Of a stretch of DNA of 64,000 bases, positions 57,914-64,000 are shown one piece after another. The notes under the pieces were generated by a model. That model saw nothing but the letters and a program-made list of their open reading frames with translations. It had not been told where the DNA came from and ran no database searches. A program made the translations under genes and the position numbers. The stretch comes from Candidatus Yaniella excrementavium (GTDB taxonomy: Bacteria > Actinomycetota > Actinomycetes > Actinomycetales > Micrococcaceae), in contig DXCT01000094.1 in NCBI GenBank assembly GCA_019115865.1, forward strand, positions 1 through 64,000, read 5' to 3'. Numbering within the stretch: the first letter of the stretch is position 1; every line of letters begins with the position of its first letter.

Positions 57914-58336
57914 ATGAACACCCCAGAAAGCATCGCGTACACCGCCAAAGCCGAGATCACCGGGGGCCGAGATGGCCATGGCGCCACCGACGATAAAATG
58001 GTCGATGTCGACCTACGCACCCCGAAAGAACAGGGTGGCCCAGGTGGCGGCGCGAACCCAGAACAGCTTTTCGCCGTGGGCTACGGCGCCTGCTTCCAGG
58101 GTGCGATGGGATTGGCGGGTAAGGAATTGGGTGTCGATACGTCCAACTCGGTGGTCAATGCTGAGGTAGGAATCGGCAAGGAAGGCGAAAGTTTTGGCCT
58201 GTCAATCACGCTGAAGGTCACCATTCCTGACGTGGATAACGACACTGCTCAGAAAGTCGTTGATCGCACTCACGAACTGTGCCCTTATTCGAAAGCGATC
58301 CGGGGCAATGTTCCGGTTGAAGTTCTCGCTGTCTAA
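57914..58336 (+). CDS. ohr: Organic hydroperoxide resistance protein
   Basis: A 140-residue OsmC/Ohr peroxidase. The two redox cysteines are in GYGACFQGAM and HELCPYSKAIRGN, and RTPKEQGGPGGGANPEQLFA is the conserved loop. It reduces organic hydroperoxides with lipoyl donors. AGGAGAAG seven bases before ATG 57914 decides the start over an upstream in-frame codon at 57794. No OhrR gene or clear operator is seen adjacent. Confidence 0.94.
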   Translation: MNTPESIAYTAKAEITGGRDGHGATDDKMVDVDLRTPKEQGGPGGGANPEQLFAVGYGACFQGAMGLAGKELGVDTSNSVVNAEVGIGKEGESFGLSITLKVTIPDVDNDTAQKVVDRTHELCPYSKAIRGNVPVEVLAV

Positions 58337-58357
58337 AACGGCTTAAACCCATTGTGC

Positions 58358-58528
58358 TCACGCCCCGGCGATGTATTCGTCGGGGCGGAACTTGTGGACA
58401 GCTGGGCCGTGTTCCTCATATTCCTGGGCGCTATCCCAGCTGTTGTGCTCAATGTGCAGCACAACAGTCGAGTCCAGAAGTCGTCGCAGCGCTCGTGATT
58501 CCTTGCGGGCCGATGCGGAAGTTCTCAA
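58358..58528 (-). CDS. Possible 56-aa protein antisense to the gcv promoter
   Basis: Minus-strand frame from TTG 58528 to TGA 58358-58360. The product (RTSASARKESRALRRLLDS, then a stretch with IEHNSWDSAQEYEEHG, ending in KFRPDEYIAGA) has good protein-like composition and mostly G/C third codon positions, typical of coding DNA here. No ribosome-binding site is seen, and GTG codons downstream could start a shorter form. Convergent with ohr, and its 5' part overlaps the candidate -35 of the gcv promoter. No family recognised. Confidence 0.42.
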   Translation of the reverse strand: MRTSASARKESRALRRLLDSTVVLHIEHNSWDSAQEYEEHGPAVHKFRPDEYIAGA

Positions 58529-58550
58529 ATCGTGTTGCCCGGGCTATACT
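58522..58550 (+). promoter_or_regulatory. Candidate gcvPTH promoter
   Basis: TTCTCA (58522-58527), 17-base spacer, TATACT (58545-58550). The transcript would start about 30 bases before the riboswitch. Confidence 0.5.
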
Positions 58551-58585
58551 GTGAGCCGAAGCATAATTGAATGTGGCCGTACATA

Positions 58586-58765
58586 GCAGGCGGGAGAGCC
58601 CAGTCAATGGGCACCGACGGTGCAACTTCCTCCCCAGGAATCTCTCAGGTACCCTTACCGCCTACTACAGGCCAATCTGGAAAGTAGTCGTCTCACAGGC
58701 GGCTCACCGACGGGGCAACCAGCTACTGGAAAACTCTCAGGTCGATAACAGATGGGGAGGGGTCC
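58586..58765 (+). promoter_or_regulatory. Tandem glycine riboswitch
   Basis: Aptamer 1 (about 58586-58665) has GGGAGAG, CACCGACGGTGCAA and TCTCTCAGGTA; aptamer 2 (about 58666-58765) has CACCGACGGGGCAA, AACTCTCAGGT and ACAGATGGGGAGG, the conserved glycine-aptamer blocks. Positioned directly before gcvP, it would raise expression when glycine is plentiful. The 5' arm of aptamer 2 (TGGAAAG) differs from the usual GGAGAG. Confidence 0.93.
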
Positions 58766-58799
58766 ACGGATAACGTTGTATCCATATTTAGGAGATCCC

Positions 58800-61634
58800 A
58801 TGGCTGTCTATGATCTAGTCAACTTTGCTCATCGTCACCTCGGACCCCGCGAATCCGGCATTGCAGAAATGTTGGAAACACTGGGGTATGAGGATCTTGA
58901 TGCGCTCACCACCGCGGCAATGCCAGAAAACATTGCCCAAGATGAACCGCTTGTCCTACCCGATGCGCTCACCGAAACTCAGGCCCAAGCTCGGTTACGT
59001 GAATTGGCAGCAAAGAACACTGTCAAGAAAACCATGATTGGCCAGGGGTTCTACGACACCATCACCCCGGCGGTCATCCGCCGCAACGTTTTTGAAAACC
59101 CCGGCTGGTATACCGCATACACGCCATATCAGCCAGAGATCTCCCAGGGCCGTTTGGAAGCCCTACTGAACTACCAGACCATGGTGTCAGACCTGACCGG
59201 TTTGGAAATTGCCAACGCTTCGATGCTGGATGAATCCTCCGCCGCTGCCGAAGCCGTACTTATGATGCGCCGTGCCAACCGTAAACACGCAGATGCGCCC
59301 GTGGTCATCGACAAAAATATCTTCCCGCAAACCCTCTCTGTCATTTTGGGACGCACCCGCTCTCTTGGTGTTGAAACCCACCTGGTCGACCTTGCAACCG
59401 ACGGTCTGCCTGACGGCGATTTGTGTGGTGTGCTTGTCCAGCAGCCGGGCAACGACGGTGCAATCGTCAACCATCAGGCCATTTTTGATGAGGCCAAAGA
59501 GCGTGGCGCCATGATCAGCGTGATCGCAGATCTGTTGTCCTTGACTTTGATCACGCCACCCGGTGAACAAGGGGCCGATATCGCGGTAGGAACAACCCAA
59601 CGTTTTGGAGTTCCACTGTTCTATGGTGGACCCCACGCGGCCTACATGGCTACCAAAGAGCGTTTCGTTCGCCAAATGCCCGGGCGCCTGGTTGGGGTGT
59701 CCGAAGATGCCTCCGGTACACCGGCCTACCGGTTGGCGCTGCAGACGCGTGAACAACACATCCGTCGCGAAAAGGCCACCTCGAATATTTGTACCGCCCA
59801 AGCACTGCTTGCCGTAATGGCCGGGATGTACGGCGTCTACCACGGCCCAGAAGGCGTCACTGAAATTGCCCAGCGCACTCACTCTATGGCTAGCCGCCTT
59901 GCGGCATCACTGCGCTCGGGTGGTTTTGAATTGGCTACCGAACATTTCTTTGACACTCTCGTCGTGACCGTCGACGACGTCGCTGAAACCATGTCCAAAG
60001 CTGATGAGGCCGGCTACAACCTGCGCCGCTTTACGGACACCCAAGTTGGTATCTCCACAGATGAGACCACCACCGATGCCGACCTGGAAGCCCTCGCAGC
60101 TGTTTTCGGTGTTGAACTTGCGACCTCATCTGAGTCTGCTATCGATACAGCGCTGGCTCGTGACTCGGAATTCATGACCCATGAGATCTTCCAGACCATC
60201 CGTTCTGAATCCACGATGATGCGCTATTGCCGTCGCCTGGCAGACCGCGATCTTGCGTTAGACCGCACGATGATTCCCCTTGGGTCGTGCACGATGAAAC
60301 TCAACGCCGCCGCCGAAATGGAAGCCACCGCTTGGCCGGAATTTGCCGGAATCCACCCATATGTACCGACTGAACAGGCCGCCGGGTGGATCGAACTGAT
60401 CGAAGATCTGGAATCCAAACTCGAAGCGATCACTGGCTATGCAGCGGTGTCGTTACAACCAAATGCGGGATCACAAGGTGAATACGCCGGACTCCAGGCC
60501 ATTCGCCAGTACCTCAACTCTCAGGGCGAGACACAACGTGATATTTGCATTATCCCGGCGTCCGCGCACGGCACCAACGCCGCTTCAGCGGTCCTTGCCG
60601 GTCTACAAGTCAGCGTCGTAAAAACCGCTGACGATGGTTCAATCGACTCCGAGCATCTGGACGAGGTCCTAGAGAAATACGGAGATCGCATCGCCGCGAT
60701 CATGATCACCTACCCATCGACCGCCGGTATCTATGACACCGACGTTGTCGAAATTTGCGAAAAGATTCATAACGCAGGTGGACAGGTATACATTGACGGC
60801 GCGAACCTCAACGCCCTGGTCGGTTTGGCCCAACCAGGAAAATTTGGTGGCGACGTGTCCCACCTGAACCTACACAAAACTTTCGCTATCCCACACGGTG
60901 GCGGCGGTCCCGGTGTTGGACCCGTCTGTGTAGCTGAGCACCTCAAGCCACACTTGCCGGCCAATCCGAACGGTCCACTGCCACAAGACTCCACACCGGT
61001 TGCTTCGACCCTGTACGGTTCAGCCGGTGTACTGCCCATCACCTGGGCGTATGTGTCGATGATGGGCGCGCCAGCACTCAAAGAAGCCACTCAGGTTGCA
61101 GTACTGTCGGCAAACTATCTGGCCCATCGACTCAAGGAGCACTACCCGCTGCTCTACACCGGTCTGAATGGACTTGTTGCACACGAATGCATCTTGGATC
61201 TGCGCGACCTCACCAAACAAACCGGTGTGACAGCAGAGGACGTGGCAAAGCGTCTTATGGACTTCGGGTTCCACGCACCAACTATGGCATTCCCCGTCCC
61301 GGGTACCCTGATGGTTGAGCCAACTGAATCAGAAGACCTGCACGAAATCGAACGATTCATCACCGCGATGATCACCATTCGCGAAGAAATCGACGAGATC
61401 GCCAACGATACGGTTTCCCTGGAAGCCTCTGTGCTGCGCAACGCTCCGCACACGGTCGCCGATGTCGTGTCATCAGACTGGGACCGGGCCTACTCGGTTG
61501 AACAAGCGGCCTTCCCGGTACCAGAACTGCGAGTGGACAAATACTTTACCCCGGTCTCGCGTATTGACCAGGCCGGCGGCGACCGCAACCTGATCTGCTC
61601 TTGCCCACCACCTGAAGCGTTCGAGATTGACTAG
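58800..61634 (+). CDS. gcvP: Glycine dehydrogenase (aminomethyl-transferring), P protein
   Basis: A 944-residue PLP enzyme that decarboxylates glycine and passes the aminomethyl group to the lipoyl H protein. FAHRHLGPRESGI at the start, SMLDESSAAAEAVLMM, and the PLP-Lys in HLNLHKTFAIPHGGGGPGVGP near residue 700 mark the family. ATG 58800 lies four bases after AGGAGA; an upstream in-frame ATG at 58752 is in the riboswitch. Single-chain form. First gene of gcvPTH. Confidence 0.97.
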   Translation: MAVYDLVNFAHRHLGPRESGIAEMLETLGYEDLDALTTAAMPENIAQDEPLVLPDALTETQAQARLRELAAKNTVKKTMIGQGFYDTITPAVIRRNVFENPGWYTAYTPYQPEISQGRLEALLNYQTMVSDLTGLEIANASMLDESSAAAEAVLMMRRANRKHADAPVVIDKNIFPQTLSVILGRTRSLGVETHLVDLATDGLPDGDLCGVLVQQPGNDGAIVNHQAIFDEAKERGAMISVIADLLSLTLITPPGEQGADIAVGTTQRFGVPLFYGGPHAAYMATKERFVRQMPGRLVGVSEDASGTPAYRLALQTREQHIRREKATSNICTAQALLAVMAGMYGVYHGPEGVTEIAQRTHSMASRLAASLRSGGFELATEHFFDTLVVTVDDVAETMSKADEAGYNLRRFTDTQVGISTDETTTDADLEALAAVFGVELATSSESAIDTALARDSEFMTHEIFQTIRSESTMMRYCRRLADRDLALDRTMIPLGSCTMKLNAAAEMEATAWPEFAGIHPYVPTEQAAGWIELIEDLESKLEAITGYAAVSLQPNAGSQGEYAGLQAIRQYLNSQGETQRDICIIPASAHGTNAASAVLAGLQVSVVKTADDGSIDSEHLDEVLEKYGDRIAAIMITYPSTAGIYDTDVVEICEKIHNAGGQVYIDGANLNALVGLAQPGKFGGDVSHLNLHKTFAIPHGGGGPGVGPVCVAEHLKPHLPANPNGPLPQDSTPVASTLYGSAGVLPITWAYVSMMGAPALKEATQVAVLSANYLAHRLKEHYPLLYTGLNGLVAHECILDLRDLTKQTGVTAEDVAKRLMDFGFHAPTMAFPVPGTLMVEPTESEDLHEIERFITAMITIREEIDEIANDTVSLEASVLRNAPHTVADVVSSDWDRAYSVEQAAFPVPELRVDKYFTPVSRIDQAGGDRNLICSCPPPEAFEID

Positions 61635-61644
61635 GAGCCAGCAC

Positions 61645-62745
61645 ATGACTTTGAAAACTACCGCATTGTTTGAGGCTCACGACGCACTGGGTGCAAGCTT
61701 CACTGATTTCAACGGTTGGAACATGCCGCTGAAATACTCCTCAGAAATCACCGAACATAAGGCTGTTCGCGAAGCCGTCGGGATCTTCGATCTGTCACAT
61801 ATGGGTGAAATCTTTGTGACCGGTCCCGACGCCGTCAAAGGGCTCAACACTGCGCTGGCAGGAGATTTCTCCAAGATGACCATTGGCCGGGCAAAATATA
61901 CGGTCATGCTCACCGAAGAGGGAACGATCCTCGACGACCTTATCGTGTATCGGCTGGGGGAAGACCGCTACCTCATGATTCCCAATGCCGGCAACGCCCA
62001 AGCCGTTTCGGAAGCTGTCCATCAACGGTTGAACGGGTTGGACGTGAGCATCGATGACGCAACAGATCGGCTCTCATTGTTGGGCATTCAGGGACCGCAA
62101 GCCCCAGACGTGGTCGCAGCCCTGGGTCAGGAGTTTAGTGAAGCTGCGTCGTCGTTGAAGAACTATCGGGTCACCCAGGTGACCGTAGACGGCAGCGAAT
62201 GGATCGTGGCCCGCACCGGGTACACGGGTGAAGATGGATTTGAAATTATCACCCCCAACGACCAGGTGAACCACTTGTGGAACCGCATCTTTGCAGCCGA
62301 TGCTGGCGTCGAACCCACCGCGTGTGGCTTGGCTAGTCGCGACTCGCTGCGCCTGGAAGCCGGCATGCCACTATATGGCAACGAGCTTTCACGCGAACGC
62401 ACACCGTTTGAAGCCGGCATGGGACGAATCATATCCTTCGATAAGTCAGAGAATTTCATTGGTCGGACCGCGTTGGAACCGCATCGCGACACACCGCCAG
62501 CGCAAGTTTTGGTCGGCCTGACCAGCGACCAACGTCGCGCCGGACGCAGTGGCGCAACGATCGTTGTTGATGGTCAGACCGTGGGAGTTGTGACCTCCGG
62601 GATCCCGTCACCCACACTGTCCCAACCGGTAGCACTGGGCTACATCGATGCCGAACACGCGGCAGTTGGTAACGCCGTGGACGTAGATATCCGCGGTAAG
62701 GCACTACCGTTTGTCATCACCAAACCACCGTTTTACACTCGCTAA
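61645..62745 (+). CDS. gcvT: Aminomethyltransferase, T protein
   Basis: A 366-residue folate-dependent enzyme that releases ammonia and forms 5,10-methylene-[38 protein letters not shown] and [17 protein letters not shown] are family landmarks. AGGAG seven bases before ATG 61645; an in-frame upstream start at 61627 would overlap gcvP. Confidence 0.96.
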   Translation: MTLKTTALFEAHDALGASFTDFNGWNMPLKYSSEITEHKAVREAVGIFDLSHMGEIFVTGPDAVKGLNTALAGDFSKMTIGRAKYTVMLTEEGTILDDLIVYRLGEDRYLMIPNAGNAQAVSEAVHQRLNGLDVSIDDATDRLSLLGIQGPQAPDVVAALGQEFSEAASSLKNYRVTQVTVDGSEWIVARTGYTGEDGFEIITPNDQVNHLWNRIFAADAGVEPTACGLASRDSLRLEAGMPLYGNELSRERTPFEAGMGRIISFDKSENFIGRTALEPHRDTPPAQVLVGLTSDQRRAGRSGATIVVDGQTVGVVTSGIPSPTLSQPVALGYIDAEHAAVGNAVDVDIRGKALPFVITKPPFYTR

Positions 62746-62765
62746 CCCAAACAAAGGACCCCATC

Positions 62766-63146
62766 ATGACAGTAGTTAAATCTGCACTACGCTACTCCGC
62801 CGAACACGAATGGCTCAACGATGAAGACCCGGTACGCATCGGCATTACCGACTACGCTGCCGATCAACTCGGGGACGTCGTGTTTGCCGAACTGCCAGAA
62901 GTTGGTGATTCCGTAACCGCCGGCGAAGTCTGTGGCGAACTGGAATCCACTAAATCCGTTTCGGAACTGTACTCTCCGGTCACCGGAACGATCGTGGAAT
63001 CCAACGAGGACGTTATCCAGAATCCCGAACGCATCAACGAAGATCCCTACGGTGCCGGCTGGCTGTTCACCGTTGAAGTTGCTGAAGAAGGCCCGTTGCT
63101 GACTCCGCAAGAATACGCCGAGCAAACCGACGGCACCGTCGAGTAG
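62766..63146 (+). CDS. gcvH: Glycine cleavage H protein
   Basis: A 126-residue lipoyl carrier: YSAEHEWL start, VGITDYA-like [16 protein letters not shown], and the lipoyl-Lys in [15 protein letters not shown] near residue 62. ATG follows AAAGGACCCCATC. Completes the gcv operon; no lipoate ligase or dihydrolipoamide dehydrogenase gene follows. Confidence 0.97.
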   Translation: MTVVKSALRYSAEHEWLNDEDPVRIGITDYAADQLGDVVFAELPEVGDSVTAGEVCGELESTKSVSELYSPVTGTIVESNEDVIQNPERINEDPYGAGWLFTVEVAEEGPLLTPQEYAEQTDGTVE

Positions 63147-63190
63147 GTAACACGATGATTTTGCCCGGAAGTGTTCACGGTCTGCGATGA

Positions 63191-63220
63191 AACGTCACCA
63201 TACGTGACGTTCGGAATTTT
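63191..63220 (+). terminator. Possible weak terminator after gcvH
   Basis: 8-bp stem AACGTCAC / GTGACGTT (63191-63198 with 63204-63211, loop CATAC), followed by CGGAATTTT. The palindrome could instead be an operator near the guaB promoter. Confidence 0.45.
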
Positions 63221-63278
63221 CCCGGTCGTACAGCCCTTATCATGGGAACCAAAGGATTTCTTGAAAGGGTATGATCCA

Positions 63279-64000
63279 GTGACCGACCACACTTCCGGGC
63301 CATCATCTGAACCTGTCGCAAAAGCCCACAACCCATTTGGGTTTGTGGGTCTTACCTATGATGACGTGCTGTTGTTGCCGAACGCGACCGACGTCATCCC
63401 AGCCGATGCCAATGTCTCGACTCAGTTGACGAAACGCATCCGCATTAATACCCCCGTCATTTCCGCCGCCATGGACACCGTCACTGAAGCACCATTGGCT
63501 ATCGCTATGGCACGCTACGGTGGCCTCGGCGTGATCCACCGCAACCTCTCAATCGAAGACCAAGCCTCTGAGGTCGATAAGGTCAAGCGAAACGAATCCG
63601 GTATGATCACCGACCCGGTCACGATCTCCCCGGAAGCCACGCTGGCGGAATGGGACGACCTGTGTGGTCGATATCGTATCTCCGGGCTGCCGGTCGTTGA
63701 TGAGCACCAGGTTTTGCTGGGCATCATCACCAATCGTGACACCCGCTTTGTTCCCGGCGCTGACTACGCGAGCACCAAGGTGCACGAGATCATGACCAAA
63801 ATGCCGCTGGTCACCGCACCCTTTGACGTGGCACGTGACGACGTTGTGCGCCTGCTTCAAGAACATCGCATCGAAAAACTGCCCCTGGTTGGCAAAGACA
63901 ACACACTCGAGGGCCTCATTACGGTCAAGGACTTCGACAAGGCTCAAGAATTCCCGCATGCGGCAAAAGACGACGACGGACGCCTGCGAGTAGGCGGAGC
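63279..64000 (+). CDS. guaB: IMP dehydrogenase (5' part, cut by window end)
   Basis: The first 240 residues of GuaB, which oxidises IMP to XMP for GMP synthesis. LTYDDVLLLPN, ISAAMDTVTE, LGVIHRNLSIEDQA and two CBS domains (MITDPVTISPEATL and IMTKMPLVTAPF starts) are present; the catalytic Cys loop would lie beyond 64000. The start is GTG 63279, nine bases after AAAGGG. A three-codon ATG frame at 63271-63282 overlaps it. No fault is visible in the part present. Confidence 0.95.
   Translation, partial: MTDHTSGPSSEPVAKAHNPFGFVGLTYDDVLLLPNATDVIPADANVSTQLTKRIRINTPVISAAMDTVTEAPLAIAMARYGGLGVIHRNLSIEDQASEVDKVKRNESGMITDPVTISPEATLAEWDDLCGRYRISGLPVVDEHQVLLGIITNRDTRFVPGADYASTKVHEIMTKMPLVTAPFDVARDDVVRLLQEHRIEKLPLVGKDNTLEGLITVKDFDKAQEFPHAAKDDDGRLRVGG

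Larger units (their letters stand above)
58337..58799 (+). other. 463-bp region between ohr and gcvP: small ORF, promoter and riboswitch
   Basis: Holds the possible antisense ORF, the gcv promoter and the tandem glycine riboswitch listed separately. A perfect 10-bp hairpin (58440-58449 with 58458-58467) and a CGCCCCG / CGGGGCG stem (58361-58367 with 58381-58387) lie after ohr; neither has a T-run. Confidence 0.6.

Overview
The window is a chromosomal backbone segment of an actinobacterium, most likely of the family Micrococcaceae and perhaps close to Yaniella or Enteractinococcus; the genus is a guess. Evidence: the str, S10, spc and alpha ribosomal operons follow one another in actinobacterial order with the S14 and S4 genes missing from their usual places, GroEL is of the groES-linked actinobacterial type, there is a DUF222/HNH protein, a DtxR/IdeR-type iron box and many GTG or TTG starts. 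By eye G+C is moderate for the phylum. I see no tRNA, rRNA, CRISPR array, insertion sequence or prophage.

Layout. 1-3105: the tail of rpoC with a strong terminator, a small membrane protein, and a divergent FemX-type / ATP-grasp ligase pair that looks like a peptidoglycan cross-bridge locus. 3136-7952: str operon (rpsL, rpsG, fusA, tuf). 8102-20353: S10 and spc operons, separated by a 40-bp perfect palindrome, ending in secY and adk. 20488-25588: map, infA, rpmJ, rpsM, rpsK, rpoA, rplQ, truA. 25566-27855: a LysR regulator divergent from rplM-rpsI. 27979-33060: hyuA-hyuB-aldehyde dehydrogenase, a catabolic-looking cassette between rpsI and glmM. 33465-38885: glmM, a small membrane protein, and a minus-strand coaA-vanY-mscL group facing rarD. 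38882-44714: acpS, nnrE/D, alr, tsaE, tsaB, rimI, tsaD, an almost gapless operon for carrier-protein activation, NAD(P)HX repair, D-Ala supply and tRNA t6A formation. 44813-47423: an ESS-type glutamate/Na+ symporter convergent with a YbdK-type carboxylate-amine ligase. 47814-51682: an iron-siderophore ABC importer behind a DtxR/IdeR-like box. 51808-53670: a membrane protein and a THUMP-like methyltransferase. 53750-55928: groES-groL under two CIRCE operators. 56008-58528: a small membrane protein, DUF222/HNH protein, Ohr, and a probable unlisted 56-aa ORF. 58522-63146: a tandem glycine riboswitch driving gcvP-gcvT-gcvH. 63279-64000: start of guaB, cut by the window edge.

Most of the window is translation, transcription and wall-precursor housekeeping. 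Regulation legible in the sequence includes the glycine riboswitch (glycine cleavage), CIRCE/HrcA (chaperonin), a DtxR/IdeR box (iron uptake), strong intrinsic terminators, and structured intergenic regions inside the ribosomal operons. The least routine parts are the FemX/ATP-grasp pair, the hyuAB-ALDH cassette, the small antisense ORF over the gcv promoter, and the nested inverted repeats in front of the LysR gene. I found no clear candidate for a wholly undescribed system; the findings are modest and ranked accordingly.
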